From positions 24,387 to 88,386 of the forward strand of contig CAIKAS010000006.1 of the NCBI GenBank assembly GCA_903825445.1: 64,000 bases of DNA, read 5' to 3'. Both the position numbers and the translations under genes were made by a program. Source of the DNA: an uncultured Acidobacteriia bacterium. GTDB taxonomy: Bacteria; Acidobacteriota; Terriglobia; Bryobacterales; Bryobacteraceae. Of this stretch, positions 35,370-43,844 are shown piece by piece. Numbering within the stretch: position 1 is the first letter of the stretch; each line of letters starts with the position of its first letter. Below the pieces are notes generated by a model. It was not told where the DNA came from and did no database searches. It saw nothing but the letters and a program-made list of their open reading frames with translations.

Positions 35370-35957
35370 ATGTCCACCGCCCTTCGGCATTTAAAAAAGG
35401 ATCCCGTCCTCGCCAACATCATTCGCCGCGCCGGACCCTACAAAATCACCTACGGCGAACCAATCTTCGAGGAACTCGTAAGATCCATTGTCTACCAACA
35501 ATTGAGCGGGCGGGTAGCCAGTGTGATTTACGGCCGTCTCCGCGCCGCCCTCGGCGATGGACCTGTCACCCCCCAGGGAATCCTCAAACTCCGCACGGAC
35601 CGCATGCGCCGCCTCGGCCTCTCGGGCCAGAAGACCCTCTATATACGCGAACTCGCCAAACACACAAAGAAGGGTTCCGTAGTTTTTGAAAAGCTTCCGG
35701 AGATGGACGACCAGACCGTCATCGAGCACTTAACCCAAGTCAAAGGCATCGGCGTCTGGACCGCCCACATGTTCCTGATCTTCTCCCTGCGCCGCCCCGA
35801 TGTCTTGCCCGTGGGCGACTACGGTATCAGGATGGCAATACAGAAAGCATGGAATCTGCCCGAACTACCGAATCCCCAGGAAATAGAGAAAATCGCCGCC
35901 CGCTGGCGCCCCTGGGCCTCCGTCGCAAGCTGGTATCTCTGGCGCAGCCTCGAGTAG
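35370..35957 (+). CDS. HhH-GPD DNA glycosylase (AlkA-like)
   Basis: 195 residues. The helix-hairpin-helix VKGIGVWTAHMFLIF is followed by the Gly/Pro-rich loop and catalytic Asp (RPDVLPVGDYG), the pattern of 3-methyladenine DNA glycosylase II. There is no Lys at the position used by bifunctional glycosylases and no C-terminal Fe-S cysteines. It removes alkylated bases in base-excision repair. The start at 35370 is preferred over a GTG at 35343 because the family starts near here. Confidence 0.88.
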   Translation: MSTALRHLKKDPVLANIIRRAGPYKITYGEPIFEELVRSIVYQQLSGRVASVIYGRLRAALGDGPVTPQGILKLRTDRMRRLGLSGQKTLYIRELAKHTKKGSVVFEKLPEMDDQTVIEHLTQVKGIGVWTAHMFLIFSLRRPDVLPVGDYGIRMAIQKAWNLPELPNPQEIEKIAARWRPWASVASWYLWRSLE

Positions 35958-35976
35958 GGCGAGCTTCAGCTTGCCC
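35957..35976. repeat. AGCTTCAGCT-centred hairpin
   Basis: GGGCGAGCT (35957-35965) and AGCTTGCCC (35968-35976) pair over 9 positions with one G-U. It begins in the last base of the glycosylase stop codon. Same core as the element at 34275-34298. Confidence 0.55.
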
Positions 35977-36026
35977 CCGCCCAGTTGCTGCTAAAATGGC
36001 ATTTGGCAGGTGGGTGCTCCCACTTT

Positions 36027-36317
36027 ATGGACCCAATGCAGACTACAACCGTAACCCTCGACAAAGCAGGCAGGGTCGTGATCCCGAAGCCGCTGCGGGA
36101 CGCGCTCAACCTGGAGCCCGGCGACTCCATGGAACTGGAGTCTGAAGGCCAGAGCGTCACTTTGCGGCCGATAAGATCCGCGTCGCCACTCAGGAAAAAG
36201 AGCGGTGTCTGGGTCTTCCACGGCAGTGGAAAGATCGGTGCGGTCGTGACGAACCGGGTATTGGACGACATCCGTTCGCAACGTGATCGCGGCAATCGCG
36301 GGCGCTATAACCGATGA
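36027..36317 (+). CDS. AbrB/MazE-type antitoxin
   Basis: 96 residues (an ATG 3 codons later is equally possible). The N-terminal swapped-hairpin motif VTLDKAGRVVIPKPLRDAL is the SpoVT-AbrB DNA-binding fold. The C-terminus is basic (RSQRDRGNRGRYNR) and should wrap the partner toxin. Its stop overlaps the PIN gene start by 4 nt (ATGA). It would repress its own operon and neutralise the toxin. Confidence 0.88.
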   Translation: MDPMQTTTVTLDKAGRVVIPKPLRDALNLEPGDSMELESEGQSVTLRPIRSASPLRKKSGVWVFHGSGKIGAVVTNRVLDDIRSQRDRGNRGRYNR

Positions 36318-36739
36318 AGGCCTTCCTCGACACCTCGGTGCTCGTCGCGACATTCTACGCCACCCACGAACATCATGAGTCCAGTTTCAATCTGTTCTTG
36401 TCGCTCGACAAGAGGACCGGTTGCACTGCCGCGCACTGCCTCACCGAAATTTACGCAACTCTGACCGGAATGCCCGGCAAGGACCGCGTAACCGGAGACG
36501 AGGCGCTACTGTTCCTCGGCAACGTGCGAGACCGATTGACGATTGTGGCACTGGAGCCGGAGGAATGCTTCGACGCGATTGACGCCGCAAACGGGGTCGG
36601 CGTCCTCGGCGGTGGAATCTACGACGCCTTGATCGGCCATTCCGCACTCAAAGTGAGAGCACAAATCATCTACACCTGGAACATGAAACACTTCAAGCGC
36701 CTCGTTCCGGACGTGGCATCCCGCGTGAGAACTCCATAG
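36314..36739 (+). CDS. PIN-domain toxin (VapC-like ribonuclease)
   Basis: 141 residues. PIN acidic residues are visible: D6 in FLDTSVLV, Glu in AHCLTEIYATL, and Asp in GIYDALIG near 102. Members cleave tRNA or rRNA with Mg2+ when free of antitoxin. It is translationally coupled to the AbrB-type antitoxin, giving a complete type II module. Confidence 0.88.
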   Translation: MKAFLDTSVLVATFYATHEHHESSFNLFLSLDKRTGCTAAHCLTEIYATLTGMPGKDRVTGDEALLFLGNVRDRLTIVALEPEECFDAIDAANGVGVLGGGIYDALIGHSALKVRAQIIYTWNMKHFKRLVPDVASRVRTP

Positions 36740-36992
36740 CGTCGCACTTCGGCGAAAATACCGGCAGGCAGCGCACGGCGGATGTATCCCGCTATGGAAA
36801 AAACGCCGCTCACCACGTGCGCGACGATCCACTCAAACCACCTGAAATGAGCACCTTGCAGATATAATTAGGCTCAATATTCAAGACTACCCTTTTAGAT
36901 GTTCGTCTCGGGTCAAAAGCCAGCCAAAGTCTCCGCCATCCCTTGCTACAATAAAGAATACTCCCCAATCCGATGTACTTAAGGGTATTTAG
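36740..36992 (+). promoter_or_regulatory. Upstream region of the nitrite/sulfite reductase
   Basis: 253 bp without a gene. TATAAT at 36863-36868 and TACAAT at 36947-36952 are candidate -10 elements; neither has a good -35 hexamer. AAGGG stands about 7 nt before the ATG at 36993 and is a good ribosome site. Confidence 0.4.
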
Positions 36993-39260
36993 ATGAGACC
37001 AAGCAATTCCCAGTGGAAAGCCCAGCTAGGCGATAGCGTCCCCGCCAACCTAACCGCCGAGATCGACGTCTTCGAAAACGAAATCGCCCTCCGTATGCAA
37101 GGCAAGATCGAGGATCGCGTTTTCGCCGAGACCAGGCTTCGCCGTGGTGCCTACGGCCAGCGTTATGACAACGGCCAGCGTTCCGACGGCACCACCACGC
37201 GCACCATCAAATATCCGTCTGAAAACACCAAAGGCCCCAATACGCTCTGGGATGCACCCGGCATGCAGCGCATCAAGATCCCCTATGGTGGTCTCAATGC
37301 CGCGCAACTCGAAGTCCTCGCCGATCTCGCAGAAGAATACTCCGACGGCATCGCCCACATCACCACCCGTCAGGATGTTCAACTCCACTTCATCCATATC
37401 GAAGACACTCCTGCCCTCATGCGCCGCCTGGCTGCCGCCGGAATCACCACGCGCGAAGCCTGCGGTAATTCCGTCCGCAACGTGACTGGTTGCCCGATCG
37501 CCGGCGTCTGCACCGATCAGACTTTCGACGTCACGCCCTACGCCAAAGCCATCACATATTTCATGTTGGGCCACCCGGACGCTCAGACCTTTGGGCGCAA
37601 GTTCAAAATCTCCTTCTCCGGCTGCAAAGAAAACGCCTGCGCCCTCGCCCGCCTGCACGATTTCGGCGCCATTGCCGCCGTCAAAACAATCGACGGCAAG
37701 CAGAAGCGCGGCTTTGAACTCTGGGTCGGCGGCGGCCTCGGCCCCGTTCCGCAGCAGGCAAGGCTTTACGACGAATTTGTTCCTGAAGAAGAAATCCTGC
37801 CCATCGCCCAGGCCATTGCCCGCGTCTTCGCGCGCCTTGGCGAAAAGAAGAACCGCAACACCGCCCGCCTGAAGTTCCTTATCAGCAAGCTCGGCATCGA
37901 AGAATTCCGCAAGCTGGTTAAAGCCGAGCGTGAAATCCTCCCTTACGATTCACGCTGGACCGATTTCCTCAAAGACGTCCCCAACTATAAGGAAGAGCCG
38001 CTCAAACCGGCGCAGTTGCTCCAAATTGGCGCGGCGCGTACGGATGACTTTAATCAGTGGCACAAGAACAACGTCTATCGCCAGCGGCAGGAAGGTTACG
38101 CCACCGTCACCATCGCGCTCCCGCTCGGTGATCTCACCGCCACTCAGCTCCGCGCCATCGCCGACATCTCCCGCAAGTACATGAAGGAGACCGTCCGCAG
38201 CACCGTCGAACAAAATCTCGTATTGCGCTGGATCAGTGAAGCCGATCTCCCCGCCGTCCATGCCGATCTGAAGGCCGCCGGCCTCGCCGCTCCGCTCGCC
38301 GGAACTATCGTCGACGTTTCCTCCTGCCCCGGCACCGATACTTGCAAACTCGGCATCGCTTCCTCCCGTGGGCTCGCCGGAGAACTTCGCACACGCCTCG
38401 CAGCAAAGAATGCCGAACTCGATGAGACCATCGGTGGCCTGCGCATCAAGGTCAGCGGCTGCTTCAACTCCTGCGGCCAGCATCACGTGGCCGACCTCGG
38501 CTTCTATGGCGTCAGCCGTAACAAGAACGGCTACACCGTCCCGCACTTCCAGGTTCTGCTCGGCGGTGAGTGGGGCAATAACGCCGGCACCTACGGCCTT
38601 GCCATCGGCGCAGTTCCGTCAAAGCGAATTCCCGAAACCGTCGACCGCATCACCACACGCTTCCGCGTTGAACGCCTCACTGACGAATCTTTCCAGGCCT
38701 TCGTCAAACGCATCGGCAAAGCTGAGTGCAAGAAGATGATCGACGAATTCACCGCAGTTCCCACTCACGACGAAGACGCCTCCTATTACAGCGATTGGGG
38801 CGATCCCCGTGAGTTCTCCATCGGCGATATCGGCGTCGGCGAATGCGCTGGCGAAGTCGTCTACCCCATCGATTTCGAACTGGTCGCCTGCGAGCGTGAA
38901 GCTTTTGAAGCGCAGCTGCAGCTCGAAGCCGGTCAGATAGATAAAGCCGCTCAAATGGCTTACGAGGCCATGTTGCATGGCGCGAAGGCTCTCCTGAAAT
39001 TCCGCTACCAACTCGCGCCCGATGATCCCTCCAGGATCGTCGAAGACTTCCGCGTCAACTTCTTCGATACCGAAATCTTCTTCGATCCCTTCGTTCGCGG
39101 CAAATTCGCGCAGGACTTTTTTAACGCGCACGAGGAAGCCGGCCAGCCCCGCACTACGGAAAGAGCACACCAGCTGATTGAGCAGGCGCAGTTGTTTATC
39201 GAGGCCTGCTACAGTTGCCACGCCCGCATGACGGCGACGCCCGCCAAGGTGACCGCGTAA
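36993..39260 (+). CDS. Siroheme nitrite/sulfite reductase with C-terminal helical extension
   Basis: 755 residues, longer than typical ferredoxin-type enzymes (about 550-600). Two ferredoxin-like/siroheme repeats are present. The Fe-S/siroheme ligands lie in the second half as CPGTDTC and GCFNSCG (CX5C...CX3C). The first half has parallel cysteines in CPIAGVC and GCKENAC. After about residue 610 an extra helical region of about 110 residues (ACEREAFEAQ to QAQLFIEACYSC) resembles a HEPN-type four-helix domain. It reduces nitrite or sulfite with six electrons; which one is not decided by sequence. The stop overlaps the next start by 1 nt (TAATG). Confidence 0.9.
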   Translation: MRPSNSQWKAQLGDSVPANLTAEIDVFENEIALRMQGKIEDRVFAETRLRRGAYGQRYDNGQRSDGTTTRTIKYPSENTKGPNTLWDAPGMQRIKIPYGGLNAAQLEVLADLAEEYSDGIAHITTRQDVQLHFIHIEDTPALMRRLAAAGITTREACGNSVRNVTGCPIAGVCTDQTFDVTPYAKAITYFMLGHPDAQTFGRKFKISFSGCKENACALARLHDFGAIAAVKTIDGKQKRGFELWVGGGLGPVPQQARLYDEFVPEEEILPIAQAIARVFARLGEKKNRNTARLKFLISKLGIEEFRKLVKAEREILPYDSRWTDFLKDVPNYKEEPLKPAQLLQIGAARTDDFNQWHKNNVYRQRQEGYATVTIALPLGDLTATQLRAIADISRKYMKETVRSTVEQNLVLRWISEADLPAVHADLKAAGLAAPLAGTIVDVSSCPGTDTCKLGIASSRGLAGELRTRLAAKNAELDETIGGLRIKVSGCFNSCGQHHVADLGFYGVSRNKNGYTVPHFQVLLGGEWGNNAGTYGLAIGAVPSKRIPETVDRITTRFRVERLTDESFQAFVKRIGKAECKKMIDEFTAVPTHDEDASYYSDWGDPREFSIGDIGVGECAGEVVYPIDFELVACEREAFEAQLQLEAGQIDKAAQMAYEAMLHGAKALLKFRYQLAPDDPSRIVEDFRVNFFDTEIFFDPFVRGKFAQDFFNAHEEAGQPRTTERAHQLIEQAQLFIEACYSCHARMTATPAKVTA

Positions 39261-39784
39261 TGAACTCCGCTTCCGTGCATCACATTAACGTCAAGGTTCT
39301 CGTCGCCGAGGGCGTCTCCGTCGATCTTGAAGCCGCTGTGGGCGTCTTCCACCAGTGGATCAAGAATACGGTCTGTCCCGAAATACTCATCGATGTCGCC
39401 GAATACCGCCACGTCCCGGCCGGTCCCGGCATTCTGCTGATTGGGCATGAGGCCAACTACAGCTTCGACGAACGCGAGAATCGTCTCGGCCTGCTTTACA
39501 ACCGCAAGACCACTCTCGATGGAACCTTCCAGTCGCGCCTCGCCCAGGCTCATCAGGCCGCGCTCACTGCCTGCGACCTGCTCGAAAAGGATCCTGCGTT
39601 CGACGGCAAACTGAAGTTCGACCGCAAGAACCTCGAAGTCTTCGTCAACGACCGCCTGCTGGCCCCAAACACGGATGCCACATGGCAGGCCCTGAAGCCA
39701 GAACTGGAAAAGTACTTCGCCGGTTCGGTCATCGAACGCCAGGGCGAACCGCGTGATCTCTTCCGCGTGGGCGTTAAGAAGTAG
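39260..39784 (+). CDS. Unknown protein coupled to nitrite/sulfite reductase
   Basis: 174 residues, soluble, no signal peptide. The N-terminal part is beta-rich (VHHINVKVLVAEG), the middle reads HVPAGPGILLIGHEANYSFDE, and a helical half follows with FDRKNLEVFVNDRLLAPNT. Translation is coupled to the reductase by TAATG, so a joint job in assimilation or electron supply is likely. I do not recognise the family and assign no activity. Confidence 0.8.
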   Translation: MNSASVHHINVKVLVAEGVSVDLEAAVGVFHQWIKNTVCPEILIDVAEYRHVPAGPGILLIGHEANYSFDERENRLGLLYNRKTTLDGTFQSRLAQAHQAALTACDLLEKDPAFDGKLKFDRKNLEVFVNDRLLAPNTDATWQALKPELEKYFAGSVIERQGEPRDLFRVGVKK

Positions 39785-39788
39785 TCCG

Positions 39789-40475
39789 CTAACCGAATAG
39801 TTCCAGCAAATCGCTGAAGCTCTTTACGATCACCAGCCGCCCGTCCACGTCCTGGATCTCTTCGCGTTCCAGCGTCCACGTCCGCTCATGCGGAACGTAC
39901 ACCGCCCGCAATCCGGCCGCGAGTGCCGGGTTGATGTCCGATTTCGGGCTGTTCCCGATCATCCATGTATGAGCGTGATCGAATCCGCGCACTTCCGCCA
40001 ACTGGAGATAAGCCTCGCGATTTTTCTCCTTCACCACTTCGCAGTGCGCGAACAGCGGCCGCAACCCGGATAGATCGATCTTCCGGTTCTGCTCTTCCGG
40101 GTGCCCTTTGGTGAACATCGTCAGTTCGTGCTTCTCCGCCAAAAACGGCAGCGTCTCCGCCACGCCGGGCATGAGATCCACTTCCTGCTCCAGAATCTTG
40201 TGGGCCATCGCTTTCACGCGCTCCAGATCGTGCTCTTCCACCGCCCGTTCCGCCAGCCGCAAATAGCACTGACTCAGATTGCGGCCGAAATTAATCGCCC
40301 CGTAGCCGTGAATGCGATTGTTGTGGACCTCAATCTCGTCCAAAATCGAACGTATCTCGTCCGGCGTCAACGAGGAATGCCCCAGATATTCGCAGAACTG
40401 ATCGAACGCCCGCTCGAAGTAAATATTGTTTTCCCACAGCGTGTCGTCCGCGTCGAAAATCAGGTGCTGTCGCAT
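39789..40475 (-). CDS. HAD-superfamily phosphatase
   Basis: 228 residues (ATG at 40475; a TTG 3 codons upstream is also in frame). Motif I FDADDTLW gives the nucleophile and acid-base Asp pair; motif II FTKGHP; motif III Lys in EVVKEKNREAY; motif IV MIGNSPKSDINPA. The cap is helical. Phosphoglycolate-phosphatase-like hydrolase of unknown substrate. It follows the LON-domain gene with overlap or a 5-bp gap. Confidence 0.85.
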   Translation of the reverse strand: MRQHLIFDADDTLWENNIYFERAFDQFCEYLGHSSLTPDEIRSILDEIEVHNNRIHGYGAINFGRNLSQCYLRLAERAVEEHDLERVKAMAHKILEQEVDLMPGVAETLPFLAEKHELTMFTKGHPEEQNRKIDLSGLRPLFAHCEVVKEKNREAYLQLAEVRGFDHAHTWMIGNSPKSDINPALAAGLRAVYVPHERTWTLEREEIQDVDGRLVIVKSFSDLLELFG

Positions 40476-40480
40476 CCCTT

Positions 40481-41113
40481 TCAAATGACCCGCTTGTGGC
40501 CCGACCCGTTCGTCGGCGCCTTCTTCTGCATGTGCTCGGTGTACTGCTTTCGCGGAATGTAATCCGAGGTGAACTTCACATACAACCGCAGGCGCTCCGC
40601 TTCAGACCGGCACTGTAGTATCAGACTGCGGAAATCCAGATCGTCGATGGCCTCGGCCAAATGGAAGCTGAGATCGTGAACCGGCGTATCCGTGGTATCC
40701 GAAGACTTCCCCAGTTCACGGCGCAACCGCTCCTGCGCTTCCCTTGCCTGCTTCAGCAACTCTCCCGGAACCTCGTCCGTCGCCTCGTCGTCGAAGAACT
40801 CCACGCTGCCGCGCAGATATGCCTTCTCTTCGTCGAGCGAAAGTATTTGAAAACGACGGTGGCCGCGCGTGACTACATCAAATCGCCCGTCCGAATACCG
40901 CTGCACCACTGACTCCACCGTTACAGTGCAGCCCGTATTCGCGATACCATTCTCATCGTCGCGTGCGATTGTGCGAACGATTCCGAACTCCGTGCCGCGC
41001 GCCTCCGCCTCTCCCACCATTTCCCTGTAGCGCTCTTCGAAAATGTGTAGTGGCGCGGTTCCCCCCGGAAACACGACCAGCTGAAGCGGAAACAGCGGGA
41101 GCAAACGCGGCAT
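40481..41113 (-). CDS. Stand-alone LON substrate-binding domain protein
   Basis: 210 residues. The start LPLFPLQLVVFPGGTAPLHIFEERYREMV is the PUA-like N-terminal domain of Lon protease, followed by a helical tail. There is no ATPase or protease domain. Such short LON-domain proteins occur in many bacteria with no settled function; substrate selection is possible. Confidence 0.87.
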   Translation of the reverse strand: MPRLLPLFPLQLVVFPGGTAPLHIFEERYREMVGEAEARGTEFGIVRTIARDDENGIANTGCTVTVESVVQRYSDGRFDVVTRGHRRFQILSLDEEKAYLRGSVEFFDDEATDEVPGELLKQAREAQERLRRELGKSSDTTDTPVHDLSFHLAEAIDDLDFRSLILQCRSEAERLRLYVKFTSDYIPRKQYTEHMQKKAPTNGSGHKRVI

Positions 41114-41165
41114 GCCTCTTTATATTACGGTGGTTTGTATTACGGTGATCCCGGCAAACGCGCTT

Positions 41166-41537
41166 CTAGGCGTGGATGCTCATCGACTCGATATTCTCGA
41201 TCACCTGTTCCAGAAGTTCATCGGTGCGGGCCACCATCATGCGCAATGATTGTACGGCTTGGTTCTGTGCTTCCAGTTCAGCGTGAGTCACCCAAACTGG
41301 TTGCGCGGCCTGTTCCGCTTCGAGGAGAATCAGGCGTCGTTCGAGTGCCTCAAGGCGCGCTTCCAGTGTCGGCCCGGCCTGGACCCGCGTCCCCGGGATG
41401 GGTTCGGGAGCGGCCGGTGGGGCCAACGGCTCATCCAAGGCAGCCGGCAGAATCTCCAAAGCCTTCACAAGTCCATAGCCTACACCAGTTACAACTAAGA
41501 GCGACTTTCCCAGTGCCTTCCAAACGCGGTTCGACAA
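41166..41537 (-). CDS. Membrane-anchored short coiled-coil protein
   Basis: 123 residues from a TTG. A TM segment (about 10-30, SLLVVTGVGYGLVKALEIL) is followed by a Pro/Ala linker and a coiled coil (about 57-118, LEARLEALERRLILLEAEQ and on). It diverges from the histidine kinase locus and resembles in plan the 211-residue coiled-coil protein of that locus. A promoter with TATAAT lies so close that transcription would start at or near the TTG. Function unknown. Confidence 0.7.
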   Translation of the reverse strand: MSNRVWKALGKSLLVVTGVGYGLVKALEILPAALDEPLAPPAAPEPIPGTRVQAGPTLEARLEALERRLILLEAEQAAQPVWVTHAELEAQNQAVQSLRMMVARTDELLEQVIENIESMSIHA

Positions 41538-41543
41538 GACTTG

Positions 41544-41572
41544 ATTATAAGTTCATCACTACGAAATGTACA
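41544..41572 (-). promoter_or_regulatory. Sigma-70 promoter of the 123-residue coiled-coil gene
   Basis: Read on the minus strand: TGTACA (41572-41567), exactly 17 nt, TATAAT (41549-41544). The expected transcript start is about 41537, the first base of the chosen TTG codon, suggesting a leaderless message or a later start. Confidence 0.55.
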
Positions 41573-41663
41573 TGCCTCTCGGGTACTTTTTTTCGGATAA
41601 AGAGTATCTTTAGCCACAGAAAAAACTGATGGACTCCATCTTTAGTGATAGGATATTCCCTAT

Positions 41664-42428
41664 ATGGCTCTGAGGCCTGCTCCCGCCAGCCAGTATCCCG
41701 ACTTTGGCGCGTGGACGGAAATGCTCTCCAGCATCTCCGATAAGAACGCGCGTCTGAGTGAATTGGTGACCCGGCGTTGGCCGAAGCGCACGGGAACAGC
41801 ACTACTTAGCGAACTGGAGCGGGAACGTTCGCGAATTGCCAGGGAGCTTCATGCCGGGGCCGGTCAGCCACTGGCTGGAATCAAACTGCATCTGGAAGCT
41901 CTGGATGGCTTCACGGGTGAAATGTCGGAATCGGCGCGAACCACCATTGGACGCCTGCAGACTCTCGCGGACCAGGCGCTCGGCCAGGTGCGGGCAGTGT
42001 CGCATCGCCTGCACCCACCAGAGTGGCAGGAGATGAAACTGGTGGAAGCGATGGAGTCGTTGACGGATTTGAGCAGCCTGGGAACCAGCCTCGCGCTCAC
42101 CAAAGATCTCCCCGCGCTGACGAAGGAGCCTTCCCACGACGTGAAGATTCAGATCTACCGTTGTACGCAGGAATGCCTCTCGAATATCATCCGGCATTCC
42201 GGCGCTACCCAGGCTTCCATATCGCTGGCAGAGAAAGATGGTCAGCTGGTACTGACCGTCGCCGACAATGGACGCGGCTTCGACGCCGAGGCACGGAAAA
42301 GCGGTAGCGCTGGAATTGGACTCCGTGCCATCGCAGAGAATGCGGCTTCAGCTGGCGGCACATCCAGAATTACGAGCGGTCCCGATGGTACTAGAATAGA
42401 CGTCAGCATTCCGCTTGATGGCGAGTAG
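41664..42428 (+). CDS. Sensor-less NarL-type histidine kinase
   Basis: 254 residues, cytoplasmic, with no sensor or TM part; only about 45 residues precede the dimerisation domain. The HisKA_3 H-box reads RIARELH63A64GAGQPL; the residue after His is normally Asp or Glu and is Ala here. The HATPase domain has CTQECLSNIIRHSGA (N box), DNGRGFD (G1) and GIGLRAI (G2). It probably phosphorylates the adjacent regulators, perhaps weakly. It is the first gene of a four-gene plus-strand locus. Confidence 0.88.
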   Translation: MALRPAPASQYPDFGAWTEMLSSISDKNARLSELVTRRWPKRTGTALLSELERERSRIARELHAGAGQPLAGIKLHLEALDGFTGEMSESARTTIGRLQTLADQALGQVRAVSHRLHPPEWQEMKLVEAMESLTDLSSLGTSLALTKDLPALTKEPSHDVKIQIYRCTQECLSNIIRHSGATQASISLAEKDGQLVLTVADNGRGFDAEARKSGSAGIGLRAIAENAASAGGTSRITSGPDGTRIDVSIPLDGE

Positions 42429-42456
42429 AAACGACGTAATTGATCCCGAGAACTTT

Positions 42457-43119
42457 ATGGACCTGCCCCCACTGTTGACGCTGATTCTTGCCGACGATCA
42501 TGGCATTGTTCGCGAAGGCGTGGCTGCGTTCTGCAAAGCCCGTCCAGATGTCTCCGTGATTGGCCAGTGCAGCGACGGACAGGAAGCTCTGGATATGATT
42601 CTGGCGCGGAATCCAGACTTTGCCATCCTGGATCTCGATATGCCCAGACTAACCGGGCTACAGGTGGTGCGCAAGCTGCGAGAAGCGGGTTCGAGGACCC
42701 GCCTCATCGTTCTCTCGATCACCCGGGATCAAAGCGTCATTCGGGAGTTGTTCCGCAGTGGCGCCGATGCCTACGTGCTGAAGGACGGACCCTCGCGGCA
42801 CATCTTCGATGCAATCAGTTTCGTCCGGGACGGGGGACAATATCTGACTCCACTCCTGCGCCGCGAAGCAATTGATAATAACGAGGAGAAAGTGGACGCG
42901 CTCTCGCAGCTCAGCAAGCGGGAATTTGAAGTATTCTCTTTGCTCGTGGACGGTGTGCGCCCTAAGGACATCGCAAAGTCCCTGGAAATCAGTCCGAAAA
43001 CTGTGGACACCTATCGTGCCAACATTATGCGCAAGCTGGGTATTGACAGCATCGCAGGCCTCGTAAAATTCGCCATCCAACGAAATTTAAAGACCACCGC
43101 CGGGTTGTTGCCGAACTGA
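42457..43119 (+). CDS. NarL/FixJ-type response regulator
   Basis: 220 residues from the ATG at 42457; ATG 42418 would add 13 residues and overlap the kinase gene. Receiver: acidic pair in LADDHG, phospho-acceptor D59 in ILDLDMP, Ser in IVLSITRD, Lys in AYVLKDG. LuxR-type helix-turn-helix at about 150-212 (LSKREFEVFSLLVDGVRPKDIAKSLEISPKTVDTY). It should bind DNA when phosphorylated by the kinase next door. Its receiver is close in sequence to that of the chimera at 43845, e.g. GADAYVLKDG against GADAYLLKNG and DGGQY in both. Confidence 0.9.
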   Translation: MDLPPLLTLILADDHGIVREGVAAFCKARPDVSVIGQCSDGQEALDMILARNPDFAILDLDMPRLTGLQVVRKLREAGSRTRLIVLSITRDQSVIRELFRSGADAYVLKDGPSRHIFDAISFVRDGGQYLTPLLRREAIDNNEEKVDALSQLSKREFEVFSLLVDGVRPKDIAKSLEISPKTVDTYRANIMRKLGIDSIAGLVKFAIQRNLKTTAGLLPN

Positions 43120-43127
43120 ATGGACCG

Positions 43128-43763
43128 ATGGCTAAGTTCCTGAATATCTTCGTCGCATCACTGGGTGGCGGGCTCGCGCTCGGTGCCGGAATCAGGCTGG
43201 GCGAGGCCATCGCGGCGGGAGCGTCACGCAGAGCCGGATCGCCGGATCAGCTTCCGGCGGGCACTACGGCTGCTACCGCCAGAGATGAGGCTGCTCCGCG
43301 GATTTTAGAGCGGATGGACCGCCAACATGCAGCCGTAGAAGCAATGCAGACGAAGCTGTCGGCAGTTGTCGTGTCGGCAAAATCCGCCGAGGAAACAGCT
43401 GGCGGTCTCCGGGACGATTTGCACCGGCAACTCAACATCGATCTCGACCGGCGAATCGCGGAAGTGGAAAACAAACTTCGGCTGGAAATGCAAGAGGCAC
43501 AGCGCAGAACAGTGGATGAAATGCTCACCTCGTTCGAAACGCGTGTGGCACCGCGCATTGGCCGGCTGGAGCGCGGTGTGGCAAGTCAGTCCGAAGCGCT
43601 TACGGAATTGCGTGAGTGTTCTCTCCAAAGCGAGCGCAGTATCCAGCGTCTGGTGGGAGTATTGGAGCAAGTCCTGCAACCGAAGGCGGGAGTGGCGGCA
43701 ACGGGGACGTCTGACCCTGCTGAACAGCCAAAACTGACCGTAGTCGCTGCGCGCGCGCAGTAG
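43128..43763 (+). CDS. Membrane-anchored coiled-coil protein
   Basis: 211 residues. An N-terminal Gly/Ala-rich TM segment (about 5-31, IFVASLGGGLALGAGIRLGEAIA) is followed by a long polar coiled coil (about 55-185) with regular Leu/Val heptads (LDRRIAEVENKLRLEMQEAQ). No catalytic motif. It starts 8 nt after the regulator stop, so is in the same unit. Its coiled coil resembles that of the receiver-TM-TPR chimera, suggesting the two may pair. Confidence 0.78.
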   Translation: MAKFLNIFVASLGGGLALGAGIRLGEAIAAGASRRAGSPDQLPAGTTAATARDEAAPRILERMDRQHAAVEAMQTKLSAVVVSAKSAEETAGGLRDDLHRQLNIDLDRRIAEVENKLRLEMQEAQRRTVDEMLTSFETRVAPRIGRLERGVASQSEALTELRECSLQSERSIQRLVGVLEQVLQPKAGVAATGTSDPAEQPKLTVVAARAQ

Positions 43764-43844
43764 CCGCACTGGCCAACCGCCCTGACGCGATGCCGGGTGA
43801 AACCTTTCAGATAGAATGTAATACGAAACGTAAAGTCGAGGTCC

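Noticed and set aside
41538..41663. Riboswitch between the divergent coiled-coil and kinase genes
   Set aside because: Only 126 bp, with a sigma-70 promoter explaining one side and no conserved riboswitch core or multi-stem structure visible.
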